Shown piece after piece: positions 18,332 through 25,845 of a stretch of 64,000 nucleotides of DNA (its first letter is position 1; every line of letters starts with the position of its first letter). The stretch is taken from positions 1 to 64,000 of the forward strand of contig JBGVNW010000068.1 of assembly GCA_045125935.1 (NCBI GenBank), read 5' to 3'. Below the pieces are notes generated by a model. The model had not been told where the DNA came from and ran no database searches. It saw nothing but the letters and a program-made list of their open reading frames with translations. The DNA is from CAG-877 sp045125935 (GTDB taxonomy: Bacteria > Bacillota_I > Bacilli_A > RF39 > UBA660). A program made the position numbers and the translations under genes.

Positions 18332-18640
18332 ATGAAAAAAATAATTATTTTTATTTTTTTGACTTTATTATTTGCATGTAGTCCAAAAATAATGAATAAC
18401 TCTATTAGAGAAGCGTATAACGAACACCAGTTGGATTCAATTTGTAAAGTTGAAAATTTACCTAATGATTTGGATAAATGGCATTATAGTGATATATACG
18501 ACTATGAAACACATAAAAAAATAACACAGTATGTTTTCATAAAAGAAATGAATAGAAAAAATGAAACTGTATATATAATAACTTTTGTGGATAGCACATA
18601 CCATTTCACTAAAAGAGTTGTCAAACAGATAAAAAAATAA
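18332..18640 (+). CDS. Predicted lipoprotein, 102 aa
   Basis: The signal peptide M-K-K-I-I-I-F-I-F-L ends in the lipobox L-L-F-A-C at residues 12-16, so lipid attachment at Cys16 is expected. The mature part is hydrophilic. It may alter the host surface, for example as an exclusion factor. This is inference. Confidence 0.65.
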   Translation: MKKIIIFIFLTLLFACSPKIMNNSIREAYNEHQLDSICKVENLPNDLDKWHYSDIYDYETHKKITQYVFIKEMNRKNETVYIITFVDSTYHFTKRVVKQIKK

Positions 18641-18650
18641 TTTATAATAT

Positions 18651-19296
18651 ATGAAGTTTGGATATAAACCATCTAAAATAGATGGAAATGAAATAATTAT
18701 TGATGATGTTTTGGATAACATGAATATACCTAATAAGTATAGTTATGCTGAATTTTTGCCTAATGTTCATGACCAAGGCAATAATCAAACTTGTGTTCCT
18801 CATTCTATTAGTGCTTTTGTAGATTGGTATAATGAAGTTAATTCTATTAACAAAGATATGTCAATAGATTGGATATATGATTGTAGAGAAGATAAAGATG
18901 CTGATGGTATGTCTCTGAAAGAAGCACTTAAATATATTAGAAATGTTGGATATGTATCAAATCAAGAGTATAATGATATAAAAAGTGGAAAATCTCCAAA
19001 AAATGGAACATATTGATATGTATGGCATGCTAAAAAGTGAATTTGCTATGAAAAGAAGTATTTTAGTAAATGGTACTTTCATTATGGCTTTACCTGTTTA
19101 TGATTCAAATAGAATTGATTTTTGGAATGGGAATAATTTTGAAGGTGGTCATGCGGTTGCATGTGTTGGATATGATGAACAAGGTTTGATAATTAGAAAT
19201 TCTTGGGGTTCTCTTTGGGGTTCTGGTGGTTATTGTAATTTACCTTATTCGGAGTTATATAAAATGTATGAAGCTTGGGCATTGATAAAATATTGA
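18651..19296 (+). pseudogene. Papain-like C1 peptidase, frameshifted
   Basis: Two overlapping frames (18651-19016 and 18985-19296) together give one C1A-type peptidase. The catalytic Cys is in N-N-Q-T-C-V-P-H-S in the first part. The His in G-G-H-A-V-A-C-V-G-Y and the Asn in I-R-N-S-W-G are in the second. The switch is +1 near the A6 run at about 18991. Dropping one A restores a continuous frame of about 215 codons. It may be a sequencing indel or real decay. Its place after a lipoprotein gene fits a late accessory role. Confidence 0.7.
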
Positions 19297-19319
19297 TAAA
19301 TAAAATTTGTTATATTTAG

Positions 19320-19348
19320 AGGTGAAGAATATTATTCTTCACCTTTTT
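19320..19348 (+). terminator. Rho-independent terminator
   Basis: AGGTGAAGAAT (19320-19330) pairs with ATTCTTCACCT (19334-19344), then T-rich. Confidence 0.8.
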
Positions 19349-19373
19349 ATTTTGATATTTAAATAATTTATAT

Positions 19374-19381
19374 TATATTTG
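19374..19381 (+). promoter_or_regulatory. Bacteroidetes-type promoter
   Basis: TTTTGAT about 22 bases upstream and TATATTTG here. It starts the operon with the DNA ligase. Confidence 0.65.
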
Positions 19382-19413
19382 TAATAAATATAGATAACTA
19401 AAATATTAATAAT

Positions 19414-19623
19414 ATGTACATCAAAGTTGATTATTCAATAAAACGTAAAAGTCCAGAAGGAAGACCAGATATGACTGGTGAGTTTGCAATCTTTACAAAA
19501 AAACATTGGTGGAACAAATGGATAGAAGGTCAAACATATGCAGATTTAGAATGGGCAAAAAGAGATGCACAACAAATGAGAGATAGAATTAAAAAAGAAA
19601 AAGAATTACCGATATATTTTTAA
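19414..19623 (+). CDS. Hypothetical protein, 69 aa
   Basis: A basic, Trp-rich small protein (W-W-N-K-W motif near residue 33), two bases ahead of the DNA ligase start. No family is recognised. Confidence 0.6.
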   Translation: MYIKVDYSIKRKSPEGRPDMTGEFAIFTKKHWWNKWIEGQTYADLEWAKRDAQQMRDRIKKEKELPIYF

Positions 19624-19625
19624 TT

Positions 19626-21545
19626 ATGACAAAAGAAGAGAAAATAGAATTATATAACAAAGCAAAAGAAGCATATTATCTTGGTGAAGAAATAATGACA
19701 GATCAAGAGTTCGATAAATTGGAAAAAGAACTTGGATTTGAAAACAATTCTTATGTTGGAACACATCACCAAAAGTCATACACAATCAAACACCCATATC
19801 TTATGGGAAGTTTGTCAAAAGTGCAGATTGTAAAAAACAATCAGGGCGTAGTTGAATATGACAAATTTGCGGATGCTATCAATACTTATTTAAAAAAGTC
19901 AAAGAAGTATGGTGAAGATATATGGTATTGCGATGTTACACCTAAATTTGATGGTTGCAGTTTTGAAGTGGTGATTGGAAATAAAGGTAATTTGCTGTCT
20001 GTGTCTACAAGAGGTGATGGTGAATTTGGTAAAGATATTAAGAGTTGGTTTGTACACGAATGGAACACATGGGTAGGATCAGGTAAGATTCATGCATATG
20101 TAGATTCATTAGATGAAGACCAGAAAATGTTTCTTGATAAACTTGTTATCAGAGGTGAGTGTCTTATTGATAAATCAAAATTTGACAGCAAATACACAAA
20201 AGATTTTACAATTCCACGTTCATTTGTTTCTGGAGTTATCAATTCGGATTGGGAAAATACACCAGAGCAAATTGAACGCAGAAAAGATTTGTCTTGGGTA
20301 TGTTATGATTATCGAGAGATTTATTCAAATGGTGTGATTGTAGAACTTGATTATTTTGATGAAAGAGATCACCTACCAGGTGAGATGCCAATTCAGGTGT
20401 ATCATAATGTAAAATCTATACATGCTCACACATTGGAGGATATTTATAAATTCTTCGAAGATACAAGAAATAAGTTCGGTTATGCTTTGGATGGATTTGT
20501 AATCAAACCCGCAGAGACTTTCAGACTTCAAGATAATACACGAGAGCGACAGGAAGATTGTGTTGCTGTTAAATTTCTACCAGAGATTGTACAAGCAGAA
20601 ATTATAGATATTGAATGGAATGTAGGTAAAACAGGCGAGTATTTCCCGACAGCAATTCTTGAAGAAGTGATTCTTGGTGGTAAAAAGGTTAATAGAGTAT
20701 CATTACACAATTACGACTGGATTGTGAAAAATAAGTGCGGTGTTGGATCAAAAGTGGATATCGTGCTGTCGGGTGATATTATTCCAAATGTGCTTGAAGT
20801 ATATGGTATATCTGAATCTTACAATATACCATCCGATGCTAATATAGAAGGTAATACAGAATTGGGTGAAAATATGCACCTAATGAAGACAATGAGTATG
20901 TTTGATAAAACTAAACAAAAGTTTATAAACTCAGTAAATGTTCTTAAAATAGATGGTATTGGAGAAAAAGTTGGTGAAGGTCTATTTATTATCATACAAA
21001 CAGATAATATTATCAAATTAATGTCCGATCGCAACCTAAATTTTATTGAAACAATTTTAGGCAATTCTAAATCAACACAGAATATCATAAATGCTTTGAA
21101 AGAAAGACGAAAGAATCTTTCTATATATGATGTAGTTTTGAGTCTTTGTTTACCTAATTGTGGAGAGAAGAATACAGAGTGGTTCGTGAAAAAGATATCT
21201 GGTTTAAATCCTGATAGCAAAGGCATTCCTGCAGTTGTAAAGAATATGTCTGAAAATAAAGATATAATTAGAATGATTGAAGATGAGTATATGAAACCAT
21301 TTAATATTTCGTATATTTCAGAGTCTGCTGTCAGCGAAAATAAAATCCCTGTAATTATGACAGGCAGTCCAAAAGCATGTGGATTCAATACCAAAGCAGA
21401 TTTTTTGGCAAAGCATCCAGAATATGTTGAAACTACCAAATGGAATGAATGTCAGATACTTTTTACAGATGATTTGGATTCAGATAGTTCAAAGATGCAG
21501 AAAGCAAAAAAATTAGGTATAACAATTAAAAAATACAATTATTAA
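19626..21545 (+). CDS. ligA: NAD-dependent DNA ligase
   Basis: 639 aa. Domain Ia (about 1-60) has the conserved Y-Y and T-D-Q-E-F-D residues that bind NMN. The adenylation motif is K-F-D-G near residue 104, and the nucleotidyltransferase and OB domains follow. A helix-hairpin-helix part includes K-I-D-G-I-G-E-K near 445. The last 65 residues look like a degenerate BRCT domain, starting P-V-I-M-T-G-S-P. A four-Cys zinc finger was not clear. It consumes NAD, which links it to the NAD block. Confidence 0.88.
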   Translation: MTKEEKIELYNKAKEAYYLGEEIMTDQEFDKLEKELGFENNSYVGTHHQKSYTIKHPYLMGSLSKVQIVKNNQGVVEYDKFADAINTYLKKSKKYGEDIWYCDVTPKFDGCSFEVVIGNKGNLLSVSTRGDGEFGKDIKSWFVHEWNTWVGSGKIHAYVDSLDEDQKMFLDKLVIRGECLIDKSKFDSKYTKDFTIPRSFVSGVINSDWENTPEQIERRKDLSWVCYDYREIYSNGVIVELDYFDERDHLPGEMPIQVYHNVKSIHAHTLEDIYKFFEDTRNKFGYALDGFVIKPAETFRLQDNTRERQEDCVAVKFLPEIVQAEIIDIEWNVGKTGEYFPTAILEEVILGGKKVNRVSLHNYDWIVKNKCGVGSKVDIVLSGDIIPNVLEVYGISESYNIPSDANIEGNTELGENMHLMKTMSMFDKTKQKFINSVNVLKIDGIGEKVGEGLFIIIQTDNIIKLMSDRNLNFIETILGNSKSTQNIINALKERRKNLSIYDVVLSLCLPNCGEKNTEWFVKKISGLNPDSKGIPAVVKNMSENKDIIRMIEDEYMKPFNISYISESAVSENKIPVIMTGSPKACGFNTKADFLAKHPEYVETTKWNECQILFTDDLDSDSSKMQKAKKLGITIKKYNY

Positions 21546-21546
21546 T

Positions 21547-21645
21547 ATGAACTATAAAGAAAGATTATATAAGGTGAAAAAGTCATATTATTGTGATGTG
21601 TTTGTTTTCTCTGATGAGTTTGATTGTGAAGTGTTTAAATTATAA
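21547..21645 (+). CDS. Very small hypothetical protein, 32 aa
   Basis: The ATG follows the ligase stop at once and the frame closes at TAA 21643-21645, before the RNA ligase gene. The composition looks protein-like (Tyr, Lys, then acidic). Support is only position and open frame. Confidence 0.35.
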   Translation: MNYKERLYKVKKSYYCDVFVFSDEFDCEVFKL

Positions 21646-21660
21646 AAGAAAAATTGTAGT

Positions 21661-22341
21661 ATGAAACATTATAATAGTATACCTCGTCTGGATGATGATG
21701 GTACATTGAAAGGAGATGAAATTTGGGCATTTAATAAACTTGATGGTCAGAATTTCTGTGTAAAATTTTCCACTAAAACAAACAAGTTCGGACCTTTTGG
21801 TAGCAGAAAGCGACTTGTGGATGAGAGCGATGAACAGTTTGGTGAAACTGTCAAGTTCTTCAAAAACAGCAATATACCTAATGAACTTATTAGATTGGTG
21901 AATGAAAATTCTGGTAAGAAAGGGTTATTCAATGGCGTTCAGGAGATAACATTCTTTTTTGAATGGTATGGAGAGAACAGTTTTGCAGGAGTACATGTGG
22001 AAGGAGATGAGATGCATCTTACTTTGATTGATGTTGATATCAAAAAGAAGGGATATATTGAACCAAAACCATTCTATGATATTTTTGGTAATAATGAGTT
22101 CATTGAAATTCCAGAGTTGATATATAGAGGTAAGTTGACAGATTCTTTTGTTGAAAGCATTAAGAACAATGATTGGACAGAACCTAACTGTCAGTATCCT
22201 ACTGTAAAAGAGGGTGTTGTATGTAGGCGTTCAACAATAATGAAAGGGCAGAGGATGCCAAAAGTTAAATTTAAAACAATGTGGTGGATTACAGAACTTC
22301 GTAAAAAATATACCGAAGACGAATGTAAGGAACTTGAATAA
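21661..22341 (+). CDS. RNA ligase, Rnl2-like core
   Basis: 226 aa, essentially only the ligase catalytic domain. Motif I is K-L-D-G-Q-N-F near residue 27, motif III is F-F-F-E-W-Y-G near 99, motif IV is E-G-V-V-C-R-R near 182 and motif V is K-V-K-F-K near 200. It is shorter than T4 Rnl2 (334 aa), which carries a C-terminal RNA-binding domain that is missing here. It is a second ligase beside the one at 14050 and is a candidate tRNA-exon sealing enzyme. Confidence 0.8.
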   Translation: MKHYNSIPRLDDDGTLKGDEIWAFNKLDGQNFCVKFSTKTNKFGPFGSRKRLVDESDEQFGETVKFFKNSNIPNELIRLVNENSGKKGLFNGVQEITFFFEWYGENSFAGVHVEGDEMHLTLIDVDIKKKGYIEPKPFYDIFGNNEFIEIPELIYRGKLTDSFVESIKNNDWTEPNCQYPTVKEGVVCRRSTIMKGQRMPKVKFKTMWWITELRKKYTEDECKELE

Positions 22342-22368
22342 CAATTAAGAAGTATAATTGATTTATAG

Positions 22369-22548
22369 ATGTGTAAAAAAATAAAATACAAAGATAAAAT
22401 TAGTGCGATGTTTGCATTAGCATCTTGTAAACATGCAACAAAAGGAAAAAGACAGGAAAATCGCATATATTATTGTAGTGTTTGTAAATGTTATCATTTA
22501 ACTTCAAAAAATAAATCAATAAATGTAGTTGAATATGGACAAAATTAA
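22369..22548 (+). CDS. Small zinc-finger-like protein, 59 aa
   Basis: ATG 22369 to TAA 22546-22548. Cys/His pairs are spaced C-x-H then, about 15 residues later, C-x-V-C-x-C-Y-H, a likely treble-clef or zinc-ribbon site. The overall pattern resembles the 81-aa protein at 59179. It overlaps the next gene by 14 bases. Confidence 0.55.
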   Translation: MCKKIKYKDKISAMFALASCKHATKGKRQENRIYYCSVCKCYHLTSKNKSINVVEYGQN

Positions 22549-23056
22549 GGTAGGAGACCTTGTTGTAATTACTGATTGGGATATTAATATAGACCGATCA
22601 CATTACAAAGGAGAAATATCTGTGGTTGATAGGATTGAAGAGACATATTATTATTTAAAAAATGATGAAATAACAAAATTTACTAAAGAACAAATAAGAA
22701 AAATAAGTTTAATTGAATATATTAATAAAAATAATAAGCATATGATTAAATGTAAAAAATGTGGATCTACTAATGTTAAAGTAGATTATGATCAGGTTTA
22801 TACATCAATACCTGCAAAGTATGGTTATAAATGTAATGAGTGTGGCGAACATGGTTATGTGAATTGTGATGAAGCATATATAGACAATGACTACAGCAAT
22901 TTGGATAACGAAAAGATAAACACTCCAAAAGAAGAAAATAAAGGTGGTGGTCTTATGGGATGGATTTGTCCTAAATGTGGAAGATGTTATTCTCCATTTA
23001 CAACCATGTGCACTTATTGTAATAATACAAATAACTTGTTTAGATGGAACTTATAA
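22535..23056 (+). CDS. Protein with two zinc-ribbon domains
   Basis: 173 aa from ATG 22535; a TTG six bases earlier is less likely. The N terminus, V-G-D-L-V-V-I-T-D-W, looks like a KOW/SH3-type beta fold. Then come C-K-K-C-G ... C-N-E-C-G (about 72-102) and C-P-K-C-G ... C-T-Y-C (about 147-167), two four-Cys zinc sites. A nucleic-acid-binding role is plausible. It is the last protein gene before the RNA island. Confidence 0.65.
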   Translation: MDKIKVGDLVVITDWDINIDRSHYKGEISVVDRIEETYYYLKNDEITKFTKEQIRKISLIEYINKNNKHMIKCKKCGSTNVKVDYDQVYTSIPAKYGYKCNECGEHGYVNCDEAYIDNDYSNLDNEKINTPKEENKGGGLMGWICPKCGRCYSPFTTMCTYCNNTNNLFRWNL

Positions 23057-23064
23057 ATATTAAA

Positions 23065-23080
23065 AATAATAATTATTATT
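23065..23080. repeat. Recurrent 16-bp palindrome
   Basis: A perfect AATAATAATTATTATT copy, 12 bases before the TTTGGA of the first RNA-island promoter. Confidence 0.7.
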
Positions 23081-23114
23081 TTTTATAATTTTTGGAAATT
23101 TCAAATCTTTTTGT

Positions 23115-23122
23115 TATATTTG
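23115..23122 (+). promoter_or_regulatory. Bacteroidetes-type promoter of the RNA island
   Basis: TTTGGA at 23091-23096 and TATATTTG here. Nearly the same 40-base block recurs at 23777 and 24471. Confidence 0.75.
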
Positions 23123-23588
23123 TATTGTGAAAGTTCTTTGATAAAAACAATAAAATTTGAAAGAGTGAAAAGATATATCTCTTTCCAGCAGAGGTCAGAA
23201 TATTTTTATATTCCAAATACAAACGAAACATTGTATTTCCTCGGTGATTAATTATAGATATAAATAATGTTTCCACAATCTACTCGAAGTGAGCGTTATA
23301 AAAGTTGCGAAGAGAGTCAATGCAATGTCCGAAGCGATAAAGAAGATGAAAGAAGACCAATATTAAATAGTTGAATTTGTGCTTGCTGTTAAAGTTGGGG
23401 TTACAAAAAATTGTTATATAACAAAACAATTTACCGATAACAGATTAATAGCAATGAACAATGGGAAAAGTAAAAGCCGTGCTGACATCACTCAATTTAG
23501 TGAAATACGGATGTAGCAAATTTATAGAGATAATTATGGTTTATACTTTTGTTTAATTAATTGTCTCATATTTAATGTTGTTAAAGTT
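23123..23588 (+). other. Transcribed leader with hairpins and doubtful small frames
   Basis: About 465 bases without a convincing gene. A GAAAGAG/CTCTTTC hairpin lies near 23159-23184. The frame 23268-23516 is protein-like but has an in-frame TAA at 23364-23366 and no ATG at its start. A second frame, ATG 23461 to TAA 23554-23556 (31 aa, beginning M-G-K-V-K-A-V-L-T-S), overlaps it. Either may be a short peptide or debris of an older gene. Confidence 0.3.
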
Positions 23589-23722
23589 ATTGATATGACG
23601 GGGAAAGGGCATACCCGCGCCACGAGATAGCATCAACTGGACAAGAGTGGAAATCTCTGGTAAAAAGTAGAACGGATGTAATACATCGTCAGTTAATGCA
23701 GGTTCGACTCCTGCTGTCAATA
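23589..23722 (+). other. tRNA-like RNA with a 75-base non-cloverleaf middle
   Basis: The acceptor strands ATTGATA (23589-23595) and TGTCAAT (23715-23721) pair with one G-T. The T-arm is canonical: GCAGG, loop TTCGACT, CCTGC (23698-23714). A D-arm candidate is CGGG/CCCG at 23599-23617. No normal anticodon arm is visible in the bases that follow. CCAC/GTGG and GAGAT/ATCTC pairings would cross as a pseudoknot. It may be a tRNA interrupted by an insert or a tRNA mimic. Confidence 0.5.
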
Positions 23723-23776
23723 CAAAAAAAATATAAAAATAACATAAAATAATTTGGAAATTTAAAATTTTTTTGT

Positions 23777-23784
23777 TATATTTG
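23777..23784 (+). promoter_or_regulatory. Bacteroidetes-type promoter
   Basis: TTTGGA near 23754 and TATATTTG here, 21 bases before the Gly-like tRNA. Confidence 0.7.
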
Positions 23785-23804
23785 TATTGTGAAAGTTTGA
23801 ATAT

Positions 23805-23875
23805 GCGGAATAAGTTCAGAAGGTAGAATAGGAACATTCCAGTTCAAGGTGTTGGTTCGATCCCAGCATTCCGCT
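23805..23875 (+). tRNA. tRNA-Gly-like (TCC region), short anticodon arm
   Basis: GCGGAAT pairs with ATTCCGC, and the T-arm is GTTGG, loop TTCGATC, CCAGC. The anticodon arm only closes as GAAC/GTTC around a 6-base loop that contains TTCC. One base appears missing compared with the intact Gly tRNAs at 26901 and 28619. This may be a decayed copy or a homopolymer error. Confidence 0.6.
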
Positions 23876-23911
23876 CTAAAAATAATAATTATTTTTTGAA
23901 AAATAAATTTT

Positions 23912-23919
23912 CATAAATA
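23912..23919 (+). promoter_or_regulatory. CATAAATA late-type promoter motif
   Basis: 35 bases before the interrupted tRNA-Asn. A short copy of the AT palindrome lies just upstream (23879-23894). Confidence 0.4.
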
Positions 23920-23953
23920 ATATTGTGCGTTCTTTGAAAAAATGAAATTAAAT

Positions 23954-24145
23954 GGGAGTATAGCTCAGTTGGTTAGAGCATCTGACTGTATAACAGTAAG
24001 TAAATACTGGATTAAAAAAATCTACTTATGTATTTCAGTGCTTTAGATGCTTGGTGGAGATAACATCAAATCCGAGAGGTCGGGGGTTGGAATCCCCCCA
24101 TAAGTACTAATCAGAGGGTCGTAGGTTCAAGCCCTACTACTCCCG
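23954..24145 (+). tRNA. tRNA-Asn (GTT), interrupted in the anticodon
   Basis: Exon 1 is 23954-23989 (acceptor GGGAGTA, D-arm GCTC/GAGC, anticodon stem TCTGA, CTGT). Exon 2 is 24108-24145 (TAA, stem TCAGA, variable GGGTC, T-arm GTAGG/CCTAC, acceptor TACTCCC, G73). Joining them gives the standard Asn loop CTGTTAA and a short variable loop. A 118-nt insert sits between anticodon positions 35 and 36. Reading the loop as CTGTAAA (Tyr) was rejected: Tyr tRNAs are type II, and an intact tRNA-Tyr is at 31104. Confidence 0.85.
23990..24107 (+). other. 118-nt tRNA intron-like insert with nested tRNA-like domain
   Basis: A 34-base leader (ATAACAG..., hairpin CAGTA/TACTG) precedes a tRNA-like domain. 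Acceptor-like ACTTATG (24024-24030) pairs with CATAAGT (24099-24105), and a T-arm-like hairpin GGGGG/CCCCC has loop TTGGAAT (24082-24098). Two bases (AC) then lead to exon 2. GGATT near 24009 could pair with AATCC near 24069, crossing the acceptor stem. The middle does not fold as a normal D or anticodon arm. It lacks recognisable group I core elements. Confidence 0.75.
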
Positions 24146-24146
24146 C

Positions 24147-24424
24147 AAGATACAACTTGTTGATATTATCAGGAAAGGATTAAAGACGAGGGTTCGACTC
24201 CCTTCAGATCCACCAGTTAAAAGATAAAATTATATAAAAGGGTCTGTCTGGTTTTGATTTGATAGCGAGTATGGATAAAGGAGAGATGTGTCAGTCATGT
24301 AAATGGCAACAATTCTAATTGGTATAATGCTGGAACTTCTACAAAGAAGATGAACAGCATGTTAGCCACTGCATAGTGCGGTCGCTATACCAGGTTCTCT
24401 CCATCGTACCTAAACGATGGTTTT
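24147..24424 (+). ncRNA. ssrA: Circularly permuted tmRNA gene
   Basis: The 3' acceptor piece comes first: T-arm GAGGG, loop TTCGACT, CCCTT (24188-24204), then CAGATCC, A and encoded CCA (24205-24215). A 24-base AT-rich spacer follows. The 5' piece starts GGGTCTG at 24240, which pairs with CAGATCC. It holds a tag frame from the likely resume codon GGC at 24305 to TAG at 24374-24376. The 23-residue tag begins G-N-N-S-N-W-Y and ends N-S-M-L-A-T-A, a typical hydrophobic degradation tail. The hairpin CCATCG/CGATGG plus T4 at 24401-24424 ends it. Confidence 0.85.
24216..24239 (+). other. Intervening spacer of the permuted tmRNA
   Basis: 24 AT-rich bases between the encoded CCA and the 5' end of the coding piece. 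In known permuted tmRNAs this segment is removed to give a two-piece RNA. Confidence 0.7.
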
Positions 24425-24470
24425 CTTTGAAAAAAAGTTCAAAAAGTTTGGAAATTTAAAATATTTTTGT

Positions 24471-24478
24471 TATATTTG
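24471..24478 (+). promoter_or_regulatory. Bacteroidetes-type promoter (tandem, first)
   Basis: TTTGGA at 24447-24452 and TATATTTG here, after the tmRNA terminator. Confidence 0.7.
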
Positions 24479-24560
24479 TATTGTCAAAGTTTTTGAAACA
24501 TCATATAAAAAATATTTCAAAAAAAGTTGAAATAAATTTTGAAATTTCAGAATTTTTTGT

Positions 24561-24568
24561 TATATTTG
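24561..24568 (+). promoter_or_regulatory. Bacteroidetes-type promoter (tandem, second)
   Basis: TTTTGAAA about 24 bases upstream and TATATTTG here, followed by ATGTAAAAG as at other copies. It reads into tRNA-Asp and the large structured RNA. Confidence 0.7.
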
Positions 24569-24631
24569 TAATGTAAAAGTTCTTTGAAAGTTTTTTGTTC
24601 ATAGTTTTTGTTTTTAAGTTTGTTAAATCTT

Positions 24632-24691
24632 AAAGGTTCAGACCGCAATTTTTTTAAATTAAATCAATAGGGTAGATTATGGAACCTTGTT
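24632..24691 (+). ncRNA. Small RNA motif upstream of tRNA-Asp (copy 1)
   Basis: AAGGTTC (24633-24639) pairs with GAACCTT (24682-24688) around a loop that holds ACCGCAA, a T-run and TTTAAATTA. A second copy with compensating stem changes lies at 29543-29604, before tRNA-His. Confidence 0.5.
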
Positions 24692-24722
24692 AAATTTAAA
24701 AACTTTGAATGAATATATAATT

Positions 24723-24799
24723 GGTGTGTTAGTTCAGATGGTTAGAATACCTGCCTGTCACGCAGGGGGTCACGGGTTCGAGTCCCGTACACACCGCCA
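24723..24799 (+). tRNA. tRNA-Asp (GTC), CCA encoded
   Basis: A complete cloverleaf: GGTGTGT/ACACACC, D-arm GTTC/GAAT, anticodon stem CCTGC/GCAGG with loop CTGTCAC, T-arm ACGGG/CCCGT, G73 and an encoded CCA. Confidence 0.95.
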
Positions 24800-24811
24800 G
24801 AAAGTTTCTCT

Positions 24812-25740
24812 GTTCTTTTAAAAAATAGAGTGGTGGAGTTGGAGTCACAACTTAACAACTTCAAACAAAAAATAGATCTTTGAAATAAGAAAGGGCGGGT
24901 TTCTCGTCCAAATAAGGATAACCTGTGAATACATAAGCAGGAAAAGCGAAGGGATATTACCAAATTCCCCTGAACGCAGAATTTTAAAGGTTCTGTCCGT
25001 ATGAAAACCATATCGTGAGCAAAACATGGAATGGCACGACAGTGTGAAAGTGTTTTGCGGAGGCTTTAGCCAAGTCTCCTTGGATAGCAATATCGACAGC
25101 AACGGTATGCATAGATGCAAGAAGATTACCAGTCTTATGGCGTTTATGACGAAAGTTTAATAGTGTCCTAGACTTTTACCAGAAGTCAGACTACAGGTGG
25201 TGCTGGGTTGATAGAAATATTAGGATATTAGAATGATTAGAGTGAGTAACACAGCGGTGTGTGAAAATAGGATGGCGATGTATCTAAACCACTCAAAAGG
25301 TGGCAGGATAACAAGTGCAACCTCGTCGTCCAAACGGCTCATTGGTGATTATAAAATATTGGAATTTTAATAATTAATTAATGTAAAAAAGCAAAAGCGT
25401 TGCACACATTGTGATACAATGCGGTTATGCTACTGAAAAATGTAGCCTGACAAAACTCGCAAGGTGCTGTCAGAGTAACGCAAGTAAGGACAGTGTAAGA
25501 GGAGGCATCTTCTGAACCCGCAAGGACATTTGGCTTGAAAGCGACTATATATCACAATGTAGGAGACACGGAGTCTATAATCCGTCCGCATCTTCCCTAC
25601 CTGATGCGAGTCAGGTGTGTATAAATCACGAAAGTGGTGAAAACGGGAAGCGTAAGGGTCATCACTCAGCCCATTACAAGAAATTGACACTGCTCGTAGA
25701 GTAGTCGTCTTGGTTGACCACGATACCGTAATTGTGGTAC
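24812..25740 (+). ncRNA. Large ornate structured RNA, GOLLD/ROOL-type candidate
   Basis: About 930 bases between two tRNAs with no credible frame and a higher GC content than the surroundings. It is dense in hairpins: AGTTG/CAACT near 24836, CAGAA/TTCTG near 24977, an 8-bp GCAAAACA/TGTTTTGC near 25020-25057 and CCAC/GTGG near 25288. CATTGT/ACAATG lies near 25407, CTGAC/GTCAG near 25446-25473 and ACGGA/TCCGT near 25568. GNRA tetraloops recur (CGAAAG, CGCAAG). Large phage RNAs beside tRNAs with this look are known as GOLLD and ROOL. Class membership is inference. The ends are approximate. Confidence 0.6.
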
Positions 25741-25745
25741 ACCAC

Positions 25746-25828
25746 GCCTTCTTCGCATAGTGGTTGATTGCACCTGATTTGTAATCAGGATCCGTAAGGA
25801 CACGCCAGTTCGAATCTGGCAGAAGGCT
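25746..25828 (+). tRNA. tRNA-Thr (TGT) with long variable arm
   Basis: GCCTTCT/AGAAGGC, D-arm GCA/TGC, anticodon stem CCTGA/TCAGG with loop TTTGTAA (anticodon TGT), and T-arm GCCAG/CTGGC. The 14-base variable region TCC/GGA is unusual for Thr, since type II arms belong to Leu, Ser and Tyr. The identity therefore rests on the anticodon alone. Confidence 0.85.
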
Positions 25829-25845
25829 CAAAAACACAAGACAAT

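Noticed and set aside
20819..21439. A long minus-strand frame opposite the DNA ligase gene
   Set aside because: It is a shadow of the ligase codons; the ligase frame has all family motifs.
23954..24145. Reading the interrupted tRNA as tRNA-Tyr with loop CTGTAAA
   Set aside because: The short variable loop and overall sequence fit Asn (CTGTTAA), and a normal type II tRNA-Tyr is present at 31104-31187.
24742..25011. Minus-strand frames over tRNA-Asp and the large RNA
   Set aside because: They are antisense to a clear tRNA and to the structured RNA; composition is not protein-like.
25430..25837. Minus-strand 135-codon frame over tRNA-Thr and the large RNA
   Set aside because: It covers an intact tRNA in antisense and hairpin-rich RNA.
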